Source: Hymenobacter sp. PAMC 26628 (GTDB lineage: Bacteria > Bacteroidota > Bacteroidia > Cytophagales > Hymenobacteraceae). Taken from it: 64,000 nucleotides of DNA. Below the pieces are notes generated by a model. It saw nothing but the letters and a program-made list of their open reading frames with translations, did not search any database and was not told where the DNA came from. The stretch spans positions 3,844,001 through 3,908,000 of the forward strand of contig NZ_CP014304.1 of NCBI RefSeq assembly GCF_001562275.1, given 5' to 3'. Shown here in pieces: positions 21,370 to 29,560 of this stretch (its first letter is position 1; each line of letters opens with the position of its first letter). Position numbers and translations under genes: made by a program.

Positions 21370-21416
21370 AGCTGAAAGCAAGGGATGAACCCAAATGTAG
21401 GGCCCCGGCGGGCGCC

Positions 21417-22400
21417 CTAGGTGCGCAGCAGCCGCTTCCAAGTGCCTTTGTCCCAGTTGTACTTGAGGGTGCTGGGCAGGGCTTGCCAAAAGTACTTGCT
21501 GGTTTCAACGGCAAAGCTGGGCTGCATGTAGCAGTTGATGGTGCAGCCCTCGCAGGCCGGCAGGCGGCCTTCGAGGGCGGCGAGGCGCTGGGTTTCGGGG
21601 GCCCCGTAGAGGTCGAAGAGCCGGCCGTCGATGGGGAATTTTTGCTGGCCCAGGTGGTAGCAGGGCAGCACCAGCTCGTTGCTGGGCGAGATAACGAGCG
21701 TGGTACTGGCGGCCCGGCACACGGGCGCGGCCACGTGGTTGCCGCCGTCGCGCCGCAGCGCGATGAAGGCCTCGTTGAGGTACACGCCCTTACGCCGGCC
21801 AAACGCGGAGAGGTAGTCCAGCTCCTCAGCCGTGAGCTGCTCGCCGGTTTCCACCTCGCCGTACTCGAAGGCCGGGTTGAGGATGAGCACCAGGCCGTTG
21901 GGCTGCGTGACGTCGCGGTACACGGCCTCCAGGTCTTGCAGGTTGTGGCGGAAGACGGTGAAGAGAATGTCCGGCCGCTCGCCCAGCTCCTTGGCCACGC
22001 GGATGCTTTCGAGCACGAAATCGTAGCAGGCCACGCCGCGGCCCCGGTCGTGGGTATCGCGGTCGGCCGAGTCGAGCGAGAAGTGCAGCATGTCGACCAG
22101 CCCGCGTAGCTTCTCCGCATTCTTGGGATAAAGCAGGCCGTTGGTGGTCACCGTAGTAATGAACCCCAGCTCCCGCGCCAGCCCCAGGAAGTCGGGCAAT
22201 TGCCGATGCAGCAGCGGCTCGCCCCCGGTAAAGTCAATCACCGACACGCCCAACCGTTTGAGGTCGCGCAGGTTACGGTCCACGTCCACCAGCGTGATGT
22301 AGGGCGACGGCTTCTCCCAAATATCACAAAACGCGCACTTTGCATTGCAGCGGTACGTGACGTAATAGTTGCAGAGGACGGGATGCTTGACGAGGCGCAT
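21417..22400 (-). CDS. Radical SAM/SPASM-like protein
   Basis: 327 residues from ATG 22400; a longer in-frame start upstream has no family support. The CxxxCxxC cluster that binds the SAM-cleaving 4Fe-4S centre is C18-C22-C25 (CNAKCAFC), followed by the DFTGGEPLLH glycine-rich motif. C-terminal cysteines in LPCYHLG and CEGCTINCYMQ suggest an auxiliary cluster of SPASM type. The substrate is unknown: it could modify a peptide, a lipid head group or a cofactor. It lies just upstream of the gamma-carbonic anhydrase gene on the same strand. Confidence 0.85.
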   Translation of the reverse strand: MRLVKHPVLCNYYVTYRCNAKCAFCDIWEKPSPYITLVDVDRNLRDLKRLGVSVIDFTGGEPLLHRQLPDFLGLARELGFITTVTTNGLLYPKNAEKLRGLVDMLHFSLDSADRDTHDRGRGVACYDFVLESIRVAKELGERPDILFTVFRHNLQDLEAVYRDVTQPNGLVLILNPAFEYGEVETGEQLTAEELDYLSAFGRRKGVYLNEAFIALRRDGGNHVAAPVCRAASTTLVISPSNELVLPCYHLGQQKFPIDGRLFDLYGAPETQRLAALEGRLPACEGCTINCYMQPSFAVETSKYFWQALPSTLKYNWDKGTWKRLLRT

Positions 22401-22458
22401 AGGCAGTGGGGTGGAGCGGCCGGGGCCCGATAGGTCCCGGCCGCTCCACCCCACGAAG

Positions 22459-23292
22459 TTAGTGCGGCAGCTTGCCCCAGGCGGCGGCGTCCCAGGCGGT
22501 GGGCGTGGCGGCCAGGGCTTCGGGGGTGGCGGCGCCGTAGTGCTCCTGGTAGTAGCTGCAGAAGCCTTTGAGGGGGCAGCGCGGGCAGTTAGGCTTCAGG
22601 AAAAAGCAGATTTGCTGCCCGTGCCAGTAGTTGTGCTTGTGGAAATTGAACAGCCCTTCAGCGTCGAGCCGGGGCCCCAGCAGGGCCAGCAGCACGGCGT
22701 GCGCCTTCTCTACCGACACCTTGGGGCCCAAGAAGCCCACCCGCTGGGCCACGCGGTGCACGTGCGCATCCACCGGCAGCACGGGGTGATGGTAGTTGAA
22801 AAGCAAGACCAGTGACGCCGTTTTCAGGCCGATGCCGGGCATGTCGGTCAGCCAGGCCATGGCGCGGTCGGTGGGCCAGTCGGCCAGGAAATCGAGGTCG
22901 AACTTGCCGCCCGTTTCGACCTGAATGCGCCGGAGAATTTCCTGGATGCGCGGCGCCTGCGTGGCCGGCCAGCGCGTGGTGCGGATGGCGTGAATCAATT
23001 CCTCCCCTGGGGCCCCCAGCACGCCCGGCCAGTCGCCAAAGGCCTCCAGCATCCGGTCGTAGGCCAGCTCTTCGTCGGCGTGGGTGGTGCGGTGCGAGAG
23101 CACGGTCGAAATCAGCTCGCGCATGGGCGTGCGCCGCGCCACCGGCGGCAGGTGCCCGTAAAACTGGTCGAGGATTTCGTGGTCGGCCAAGGCCTTGGCG
23201 GCGGCCTCAGCGGCGTAGGTAACGGTTGTCTGAACCACGGATTTATCGGATTTATCGGACGGGTCGGATTTTGGGGACGATTCCAGCAGCAT
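22459..23292 (-). CDS. nth: Endonuclease III family DNA glycosylase (N-terminus uncertain)
   Basis: 277 residues as an ATG-started frame. The helix-hairpin-helix and catalytic lysine fit MPGIGLKTAS, the catalytic aspartate VDAHVHR, and the 4Fe-4S cluster CFFLKPNCPRCPLKGFC (C-x6-C-x2-C-x5-C). It removes oxidised pyrimidines and nicks the abasic site in base excision repair. The first 18 codons (SPKSDPSDKSDKS) are encoded by one arm of an inverted repeat, so the true start may be the in-frame GTG at 23238, giving 259 residues. At more than 250 residues it is longer than E. coli Nth (about 210) because of N- and C-terminal extensions. Confidence 0.88.
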   Translation of the reverse strand: MLLESSPKSDPSDKSDKSVVQTTVTYAAEAAAKALADHEILDQFYGHLPPVARRTPMRELISTVLSHRTTHADEELAYDRMLEAFGDWPGVLGAPGEELIHAIRTTRWPATQAPRIQEILRRIQVETGGKFDLDFLADWPTDRAMAWLTDMPGIGLKTASLVLLFNYHHPVLPVDAHVHRVAQRVGFLGPKVSVEKAHAVLLALLGPRLDAEGLFNFHKHNYWHGQQICFFLKPNCPRCPLKGFCSYYQEHYGAATPEALAATPTAWDAAAWGKLPH

Positions 23293-23455
23293 GAGGCGCT
23301 GGGCCTTGAAGCCTTACCGTACAGCTACGAAAAAAGGCCGCCCGAAGGCGACCTTTTTATTTCTATTGTTTGGTTTTGCTAGTATGGGGCCGCCGGGGCC
23401 GTCCCCAAAATCCGACTCATCCGACCCATTCGATAAATCCGTGGTTCAGACGGGT
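23224..23455. repeat. Inverted repeat pair spanning the nth start and the adjacent OmpA stop
   Basis: The 56-nt arms at 23224-23279 and 23400-23455 are about 80-85 percent complementary and share TCTGAACCACGGATTTATCG and CGGATTTTGGGGACG. The left arm lies inside the nth reading frame and the right arm ends one base before the stop codon of the OmpA gene. A terminator-like hairpin sits in the middle (23330-23357). Confidence 0.8.
23330..23357. terminator. Terminator-like hairpin upstream of nth
   Basis: AAAAAGGCCGCC and GGCGACCTTTTT pair with a single mismatch around CGAA. It lies inside the inverted repeat and just upstream of nth on the minus strand. Confidence 0.5.
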
Positions 23456-24172
23456 TTACAGCGTGCCTTTTTTGGCGGCTTTCTGCATTTTCTCGTTGGC
23501 GAAAATGGCCACTTCCACGCGGCGGTTGGCAGCTTTTCCGGCCACAGTGGCGTTGTCGCCCACGGGCTGCGTCGAGCCATAGCCCGTGGCCGTGATGCGG
23601 GCCGAGTCTACGCTCTTGCTGGTCAGCTCGTTGGCCACAGCCTGGGCGCGGCGCTGGCTTAGGGGCTGGTTGATGGCGTCGGAACCCGAGCTATCGGTGT
23701 GGCCTTCCACCACCACGTTGGTATCGGCATATTTCTGGAGCGTGGTGGCCAGCTCGTCGATGTTGCCGGCAGCGGCGGGCGTCAGCGTTGAGGAGTTGCT
23801 GCCGAACAGGATGCCCGAGGCAAACGTGATTTTAATGCCCTCGCCCACGCGCTCCACAGTCGCGCCTTCCAGGTCGCGGCGCAGCTCGGCGGCTTGCTTG
23901 TCCATTTTGCGGCCAATGAGTACGCCGGCCCCGCCGCCGACCACGGCCCCGAGGATGGCGCCCTTAGCCGTGCCCGATTTGCCGCCAATCACGCGGCCCA
24001 GCAGGGCCCCGCCGGCCGCCCCGCCCAAGCCGCCAATGAGGCCGCCCTTCAGTGTTTTGGACATGCCCTTGGGCTTGGCCGTGCTCACAGTGGTGCTTTG
24101 AGCCTGTGCTAATTGGCCAACCAATAGCAGCAGCGCCAGCAAGAAAGAAAATGGAGTGCGAAAATTTTTCAT
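23456..24172 (-). CDS. OmpA-family protein with glycine-zipper segment
   Basis: 238 residues from ATG 24172. A signal peptide (MKNFRTPFSFLLALLLLVGQ) leads into a glycine-zipper block (about 45-95, GGLIGGLGGAAGGALLG) and then an OmpA/MotB C-terminal domain with TDSSGSDAINQPLSQRRAQA, the peptidoglycan-binding signature, and RRVEVAIFANEKM near the end. It probably links the cell envelope to the sacculus, with the glycine zipper inserting in or packing against a membrane. Closely related to the gene at 24842-25573. Confidence 0.9.
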   Translation of the reverse strand: MKNFRTPFSFLLALLLLVGQLAQAQSTTVSTAKPKGMSKTLKGGLIGGLGGAAGGALLGRVIGGKSGTAKGAILGAVVGGGAGVLIGRKMDKQAAELRRDLEGATVERVGEGIKITFASGILFGSNSSTLTPAAAGNIDELATTLQKYADTNVVVEGHTDSSGSDAINQPLSQRRAQAVANELTSKSVDSARITATGYGSTQPVGDNATVAGKAANRRVEVAIFANEKMQKAAKKGTL

Positions 24173-24312
24173 GGGTAACGGGAAAATGAATTTTGGCAAG
24201 AACGGAATGAACCGCAGTGAGAAAATGGGAGCCGGCCCGCCAAATGGCCGGCAAATACGCCTTTTACAACCATCTTGCCAAACTTGCGCTCGCCGCCGAG
24301 GGCCCGGCCCCA

Positions 24313-24344
24313 CAAAAAAGCCTGGCGGCAAGGTCAGGCTTTTT
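24313..24344 (-). terminator. Rho-independent terminator of the glycine-zipper gene
   Basis: AAAAAAGCCTGG and TCAGGCTTTTT arms form a stem that would end the minus-strand transcript from 24661, 39 nt after its stop. Confidence 0.75.
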
Positions 24345-24382
24345 CGCGCTTGCTGAGCAGGTTATTAAGCCAGCGCGCCCCC

Positions 24383-24661
24383 TTATTTTTTGTTGCGGTA
24401 GCCGTTGTAGCGGGCCGGGTCTTTTTTCTTGTCTTGGTTGCGGCCAATCAGGCCACCACCTACCACGCCAGCCGCCGCGCCAATAACGGCTCCTTTGCCA
24501 CCGCCGAGCACGGTCCCGGTCACGGCCCCTGCCCCTCCGCCGATGGCCGCACCTTTAGCTTTGCGGCTCCAGCCCTTTTTAGCGTCCTGGGCTTGCGCGG
24601 CCGAGCCTGCCAATAGAAAAACCATCAATAAAAACGCGAAGGCAATTTTGAAGGGTTTCAT
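24383..24661 (-). CDS. Small secreted glycine-zipper protein (YMGG-like)
   Basis: 92 residues. A signal peptide (about 1-25) is followed by a dense glycine-zipper (AAIGGGAGAVTGTVLGGGKG and GAAAGVVGGGLIG) and a basic C-terminal tail. This is the same type of zipper as in the two flanking OmpA-like genes but without the OmpA domain. Likely an envelope protein of unknown role. Confidence 0.8.
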   Translation of the reverse strand: MKPFKIAFAFLLMVFLLAGSAAQAQDAKKGWSRKAKGAAIGGGAGAVTGTVLGGGKGAVIGAAAGVVGGGLIGRNQDKKKDPARYNGYRNKK

Positions 24662-24762
24662 GGAAGCGAAGGTTAAGTGAAATTAGATAAGCGAGACAGT
24701 GATTTTAACGCAAGTCGCTTAGCTGGCGTTACCCACCGTTGGCTTGCACCCAGCGCTCTGCA

Positions 24763-24793
24763 CAAAAAAAGGCGCCCTGTGGGCGGCTTTTTT
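24763..24793 (-). terminator. Rho-independent terminator of the second OmpA-like gene
   Basis: AAAAAAAGGCGCC and GGGCGGCTTTTTT arms pair imperfectly around a short loop, 49 nt beyond the stop codon at 24842 on the minus strand. Confidence 0.65.
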
Positions 24794-24841
24794 GCTTTCA
24801 AAACCCAGCTGCTACAAGGGGCAACTGGCTTGGCAGCTAAA

Positions 24842-25573
24842 CTATAGCGTACCAGCTTCGGCTGCTTTCTTCATTTTCTCGTTGGCGAAAATGGCAATTT
24901 CTACGCGGCGGTTGGCCTGTTTGCCTTCTGCCGTCGAGTTGTCGCCCACCGGGTCCGACGAGCCAAGGCCCTTGGTGGTGATGCGGCTGCTGCTCACGCC
25001 CTGGGCCACCGTGGCGTCGGCCACCGATTGGGCCCGGCGCTGGCTCAGGGGCAGGTTGATGGCGTCGGTACCGGTGTTGTCGGTGTGGCCTTCCACCAGC
25101 ACGTTGGTGTCGGGGTATTTCTGGAGCGTGGCAGCCATCTTCACGATGTCGGCTTGCGAAGCCGCCCGCAGGGTGGCCGAGTTGGTGTCGAACAGGATAC
25201 CCGAATCGAAGGTAATCTTGATGCCTTCGCCCACGCGCTCCACTTTGGCATTCTGCATGTCACGCTGCAAGTCAGCGGCTTGCTTGTCCATTTTCTTGCC
25301 GATGAGCACGCCGGCCCCGCCGCCCGCGGCTGCCCCTAAGATGGCACCGATGGCCGTACCGCGGCCGCCGCCCAGCAAGCCGCCTAGTAGGGCCCCCGCG
25401 GCCGCGCCACCGCCGGCCCCGAGCAAGCCGCCCTTGGTAGCTTTGTTCATGCCGGTTTTGCGCGCCCCGGTGCCGTTGGCTGACGTGTCGGCCGGCTGGC
25501 GCGTGGAGGCGCAGGAGCTGAACAACAGCACGCAGGCCATAAAAATCGAGAGCAGGGATTTGGGAGTAGTCAT
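24842..25573 (-). CDS. OmpA-family lipoprotein with glycine-zipper segment
   Basis: 243 residues from ATG 25573. The lipobox (LLFSSC, Cys21) marks a lipoprotein, which separates it from its signal-peptide-only paralogue at 23456-24172. A glycine-zipper (about 45-95) is followed by the OmpA C-terminal domain with DNTGTDAINLPLSQRRAQS and RRVEIAIFANEKM. Probably tethered by lipid to the outer membrane and bound to peptidoglycan. The two proteins are similar over most of their length. Confidence 0.9.
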   Translation of the reverse strand: MTTPKSLLSIFMACVLLFSSCASTRQPADTSANGTGARKTGMNKATKGGLLGAGGGAAAGALLGGLLGGGRGTAIGAILGAAAGGGAGVLIGKKMDKQAADLQRDMQNAKVERVGEGIKITFDSGILFDTNSATLRAASQADIVKMAATLQKYPDTNVLVEGHTDNTGTDAINLPLSQRRAQSVADATVAQGVSSSRITTKGLGSSDPVGDNSTAEGKQANRRVEIAIFANEKMKKAAEAGTL

Positions 25574-25618
25574 GTAAAAAAACAAAAAGTGAAAAAGCTG
25601 ACTGCCGTATTGTACGGC

Positions 25619-25649
25619 AAACCCCGCTCCGGGGATGGGAGCGGGGTTT
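25619..25649 (-). terminator. Hairpin after accD
   Basis: AACCCCGCTCC and GGAGCGGGGTTT arms with a loop of a few nucleotides lie just past the accD stop on the minus strand. The T-run is short, so termination may be partial. Confidence 0.55.
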
Positions 25650-25680
25650 CAAGAAGTGTGCCGAAGCCGCCGCCGGGGCC

Positions 25681-26607
25681 CTAGCGGGCCTTGCCCGGGC
25701 TGCGACTCGGCGCCGCGGCGGTGGCGCCGGCAACCGGCACCGCCGCGCCGGGGGCCCCAGCCGCCGGCCGCAGCAAATGCAGCAGGTCGGCGAGGCGGCG
25801 CTTGAGGTCGCGGCGGTCCACGATGAAGTCCAGGAAACCGTGCTCCAGTACAAACTCGGCACTCTGGAAACCTTTGGGCAAGTCCTTGCCAATGGTTTCC
25901 TTGATGACGCGGGGCCCCGCGAAGCCAATGAGGGCCCCGGGCTCAGCAATGTTGAAGTCGCCGAGCATGGCGAACGAGGCCGTGACGCCGCCCGTGGTGG
26001 GGTCGGTGAGTAGGCTCACGTAGGGCACGCCGGCTTCAGAAAGCAAGGCCAGCTTGGCCGAGGTTTTGGCCATCTGCATCAGCGAGTAGCCGGCCTCCAT
26101 CATGCGGGCCCCGCCCGAGCGCGAAATCATGAGGAACGGCACGCGGTGCTGGCGGGCGTAGTCGATGGCGCGGGCAATTTTCTCGCCCACCACCGAGCCC
26201 ATCGAGCCGCCGATGAACTTAAAATCCATGGCCGCCACCACCAGCGGCTGGCCGTCGCTCAGGCCATGGGCGGTGCGCACGGCGTCTTTCAGGCCGGTAT
26301 TTTTTTCGGTGGCTGCCACGCGCTGCGGGTAGGCCTTGGTGTCGACGAAGTGCAGCGGGTCGCCCGAGGTCAAGTCGGCGTTGAGTTCTTCGAACTGGCC
26401 CTCGTCGAACAGCAGGTCGAAGTAGTCGGCCGCGTCAATGCGGTCGTGGTGGCCACAGTGGCCGCACACAAAGTGCAGGCGCTTGTGCTCGGCCATGGTG
26501 GCCACCGTTTTGCACTCGGGGCACTTGTACCAAAGGCCATCGGGCGTTTCTTTCTTTTGTTCGGTGGGGGTGTTGATGCCCTTTTCCTCGCGCTTAAACC
26601 AAGCCAT
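25681..26607 (-). CDS. accD: Acetyl-CoA carboxylase carboxyltransferase subunit beta
   Basis: 308 residues from ATG 26607 (MAWFKREEKG), where family members start; the open frame continues upstream without family support. The N-terminal four-cysteine zinc ribbon fits CPEC and CGHCGH (about 28-50). The crotonase-like carboxyltransferase core follows with SRSGGARMMEAGYSLMQMAK. With AccA it moves the carboxyl group from biotin to acetyl-CoA, giving malonyl-CoA for fatty acid synthesis. It is divergent from the OmpA lipoprotein gene at 26932. Confidence 0.96.
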   Translation of the reverse strand: MAWFKREEKGINTPTEQKKETPDGLWYKCPECKTVATMAEHKRLHFVCGHCGHHDRIDAADYFDLLFDEGQFEELNADLTSGDPLHFVDTKAYPQRVAATEKNTGLKDAVRTAHGLSDGQPLVVAAMDFKFIGGSMGSVVGEKIARAIDYARQHRVPFLMISRSGGARMMEAGYSLMQMAKTSAKLALLSEAGVPYVSLLTDPTTGGVTASFAMLGDFNIAEPGALIGFAGPRVIKETIGKDLPKGFQSAEFVLEHGFLDFIVDRRDLKRRLADLLHLLRPAAGAPGAAVPVAGATAAAPSRSPGKAR

Positions 26608-26931
26608 TTGTTCGGGAGCTGCAAGCTGTGAGCGGCGGGCCGCCAGCTTTGGATACAATAAAACTGACCACAAAAATACGCGCTGGCCCGCAGAGGGCCT
26701 GCCCGGGGCCCCACCCGGCGCGCAAGGGCAGCAAAGTAGTAAAACCGCGGCACAAACGCCGGCCGGCCGGGGCCCCCACCCTGGTCCGGCCGCCGGCAAA
26801 ACGTGCCCCGGGGCCCCGGTCCCGTTCTACTGGGGCGGAGCGCGGGTCGAGCCGTACCTTGCCCCAGCGTTTGGAGCCATGCGGCTGGCGGCGAGCCCGG
26901 CGGCGGCACGGGGGCCCGTTTCTATTTTATT
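26608..26931. other. Divergent intergenic region, accD/OmpA lipoprotein
   Basis: 324 bp, very GC-rich, with many GGGGCCC runs. A TACCTTGC element at 26855-26862 could serve the plus-strand gene; a TACTTTG on the minus strand near 26733 resembles a -7 element with a shortened spacer. Neither has a clear TTG partner. No supported gene. Confidence 0.45.
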
Positions 26932-27954
26932 ATGCGCCTGAAAAATTTCACGCCGGCCCTACTGGGCCTGGGTTTGCTCGCCGCCGGGGCCCTGCCGGGC
27001 TGCGTGGCAGCCCGCAAGTACGACGACCTGCAGGCCCGCCAGCGGGCCGATGCCCAGGGCAAAGCCGAGGCCGAGCGCCAGTACCGCGCCGCCACCGCCG
27101 AGCTGCAAAAAACCTCCGACGCGCTGGCCCAGCTGCGCCTCGACAACCGCCGCCTCGAGGACGACTCGCTGGCCACCGGCACGGCCTTGCGCAAGTCCCG
27201 CGGCCTCAACCGCGACCTGAACGACAGCTACGACCGCCTGCTGAAAAACAGCGGCCAGGAGCTGGCCAACAAGTCGTCGGACTACAACAAGGTGGCCCGC
27301 GACCTGGCCCGCCGCGAGGCCGAGCTGGGGGCCCTCGACGCCAGCTTGCGCACCAGCAAAACCGACAACGACCGCCTCGGCACCGACCTTAAGGCCCGCG
27401 AGGCCAAGCTGGCCGAACTCACCCAGGCCCTGGCCGACAAGGACCGGGCCGTGAACGACCTCAAGGCCCGCGTGAGCAAGGCCCTGCTCAGCTTCAACGC
27501 CAACGACTTGCAGGTGAAGCTGAAGGACGGCAAGGTGTACGTGTCGCTCTCCGAACAGCTGCTTTTCAAATCAGGCTCGGCCAAGGTGGACCCCAAGGGC
27601 CAGGCCGCCCTGAAAACCCTGGCCGCCGTGCTGCAAGAGCAGCCCGACGTGAACGTGGTGGTGGAAGGCCACACCGACACCGTGCCCATCAAGGGCGTGG
27701 TGAACGGGGCCAAGGACAACTGGGACCTGAGCGCCCTGCGCGCCACCGACATTGCCCGCCTGCTGGCGGCCGGCGGCGTGGGCCCGGCCCGCATCACGGC
27801 CGCCGGGCGCAGCCAGTACGTGCCCGTGGCCCCCAACGACACCCCCCAGAACAAGGCCCTGAACCGCCGCACCGAGATTATCCTGACCCCGAAGCTCGAC
27901 GAGCTGTTTCAGATATTAGACAGTAGCAGCGGGGCCCCAGCGCCGGGCAAATGA
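26932..27954 (+). CDS. OmpA-family lipoprotein with coiled-coil stalk
   Basis: 340 residues from ATG 26932. Lipobox ALPGC (Cys24) directly follows the signal sequence. A long charged coiled-coil region (about 30-180) carries heptad-like Leu/Ala spacing, and an OmpA/MotB domain (about 190-320) has VVVEGHTDTVPIKG and LNRRTEIILTPKL. The likely role is a lipid-anchored rod that reaches to peptidoglycan. It differs from the other two OmpA genes here by replacing the glycine zipper with a coiled coil. Confidence 0.9.
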   Translation: MRLKNFTPALLGLGLLAAGALPGCVAARKYDDLQARQRADAQGKAEAERQYRAATAELQKTSDALAQLRLDNRRLEDDSLATGTALRKSRGLNRDLNDSYDRLLKNSGQELANKSSDYNKVARDLARREAELGALDASLRTSKTDNDRLGTDLKAREAKLAELTQALADKDRAVNDLKARVSKALLSFNANDLQVKLKDGKVYVSLSEQLLFKSGSAKVDPKGQAALKTLAAVLQEQPDVNVVVEGHTDTVPIKGVVNGAKDNWDLSALRATDIARLLAAGGVGPARITAAGRSQYVPVAPNDTPQNKALNRRTEIILTPKLDELFQILDSSSGAPAPGK

Positions 27955-28032
27955 GTTGGTAAGCTGCTCAGCGCCAAATCCCTTTCCCCTCCCTAACTTA
28001 TCGGCAGAAAGTCCTTTCCCCTTTCTGCCTTT

Positions 28033-29484
28033 ATGTATTCATCTTTCTACTCCCGCTTGCTACCGGCTTTGCTGCTGTGGCTGGGCTCTGCGCTGGCGGC
28101 GCAGGCTTCGCACATTATAAGCACGGACATTACTTACGCGCCGGTGGCCGCCACCACGGCCGGCACGCCGCGCTACCACGTCACACTCCGGCTGTACGTT
28201 GATTTGTCACCCGGGTCGGCGAGGCAGCCATCAGCAACGCTGACGTTCAGCCGCAACGGCTGCGACGCCGTTGGCACCGGCAGCTTCTCCGTCAACGTCC
28301 CCATCACGCAGGTGCTGAAAACCTACGGGCAGAGCTGCACGGGGGGCCTGGCGTACACCGTGCAGCTCTACGAAACCGACGTGGACCTGACCCGGGGGCA
28401 ATGGACGATGGGCTTTAATGGTCAAAACCGGGCCGGTGGTGTTAAAAACGTCACCAACCTGCAGTCCCAAACCTACGGGGTTTATTGCAGCGCTTTTCTG
28501 AACACCGAGCTGGTGGCCCAAAACACCTCGCCCGTGTTCCTATCCACGCGCCTGCCATACGTAGCCAGCGGCCAGGCGGAACGCTACAGCTTCAGCGCGT
28601 TCGACGCCGACGGCGACTCGCTGGTGTACCGCTTCGTGACGCCGCAGGCAGGCACGGGGGCCCAATTGATATGCGGGGCGGATATTCCGAGCACGCCCTC
28701 GCCCCACTTCCGGCTCAACGCCGCCACGGGGGCCCTCACCGCCCCGGCCACCACGGCCACCGACGCGGGCCGCTATATCATGGCGGCCCGCGTGGACGAG
28801 TACCGACAGCTGAACGGCAGTTGGCAGCAAATCGGGTGGGTAATGCGCGACGTGAGCTACTTGTTCCTGAACGCCACCAACCGGGCCCCGGGCTTCACGG
28901 CCCTCACCGTGGGCGGGGCCCCGGCGGCGCAGCCCGTCAACGAGCTCATCCGGGTGCGGGCCGGCCAAACCGTGGTGCTGGCCCTTGACGCCGCCGACCC
29001 CGACGCGGGCCAAACCCTAAGCTTTGCCAGCGACGCCGTGGGCAGCGTGCCCGGCCTGAGCTTGCAAGCCCTGGGGCCCACCCGCACCCAGCTGACCTGG
29101 CAGGTGCCCGCCGCCCTGCCGCCAGGCCGCTACACGGCCACGGTGGCCGTAACGGACGACGGCTGCCCCAGCGCCAGCGAAGAGCAAACCTTGGCTTTCC
29201 TCGTGACGGCGGCCACCACCCTGGGCACCCGTCCCGCCGGGGAGGCTAAGTCGGCCGCCTTCCCCACGCCGTTCCGCGAGCAGGTGCAGTTCCAGGCCGG
29301 GGCCCCGGGGCAGGCCATCACCATCGTGGATGAGCTGGGGCGCGTGGTGGCCCAACTGCGCGCCCAGGCCGACGGCCGCGTGGTGTGGCAGCCCGCCGCC
29401 CTGCCGGCGGGCCTGTACGTGGCCCGCGGGGCCGACGGCCGCCCCCTGGCGCGCTTGCTGCGGGCCGCGGATACTAACTACTAG
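28033..29484 (+). CDS. Secreted T9SS-dependent surface protein
   Basis: 483 residues from ATG 28033. After a signal peptide the mature protein begins SHIISTDITYAPV, reminiscent of the SHIxGGDITY start of gliding-motility-associated surface proteins in this phylum. Beta-rich Ig or cadherin-like segments follow (LALDAADPDAGQTLSFAS), and the C-terminal domain (about 410-483, FPTPFREQVQF and GLYVARGADG) fits a T9SS type A sorting signal. Ligand and function unknown. Confidence 0.8.
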   Translation: MYSSFYSRLLPALLLWLGSALAAQASHIISTDITYAPVAATTAGTPRYHVTLRLYVDLSPGSARQPSATLTFSRNGCDAVGTGSFSVNVPITQVLKTYGQSCTGGLAYTVQLYETDVDLTRGQWTMGFNGQNRAGGVKNVTNLQSQTYGVYCSAFLNTELVAQNTSPVFLSTRLPYVASGQAERYSFSAFDADGDSLVYRFVTPQAGTGAQLICGADIPSTPSPHFRLNAATGALTAPATTATDAGRYIMAARVDEYRQLNGSWQQIGWVMRDVSYLFLNATNRAPGFTALTVGGAPAAQPVNELIRVRAGQTVVLALDAADPDAGQTLSFASDAVGSVPGLSLQALGPTRTQLTWQVPAALPPGRYTATVAVTDDGCPSASEEQTLAFLVTAATTLGTRPAGEAKSAAFPTPFREQVQFQAGAPGQAITIVDELGRVVAQLRAQADGRVVWQPAALPAGLYVARGADGRPLARLLRAADTNY

Positions 29485-29560
29485 CTCGACGCGTTTCCAA
29501 GCGCTAGTTCACTAGCACATTGAATTTCAGGGACCTAAATATTTATATCCCCACGACCAC

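Noticed and set aside
20717..22120. A 467-codon minus-strand frame overlapping the radical SAM and gamma-CA genes
   Set aside because: Runs out of frame across two genes with clear family motifs; composition is Ser/Arg/Pro-rich shadow.
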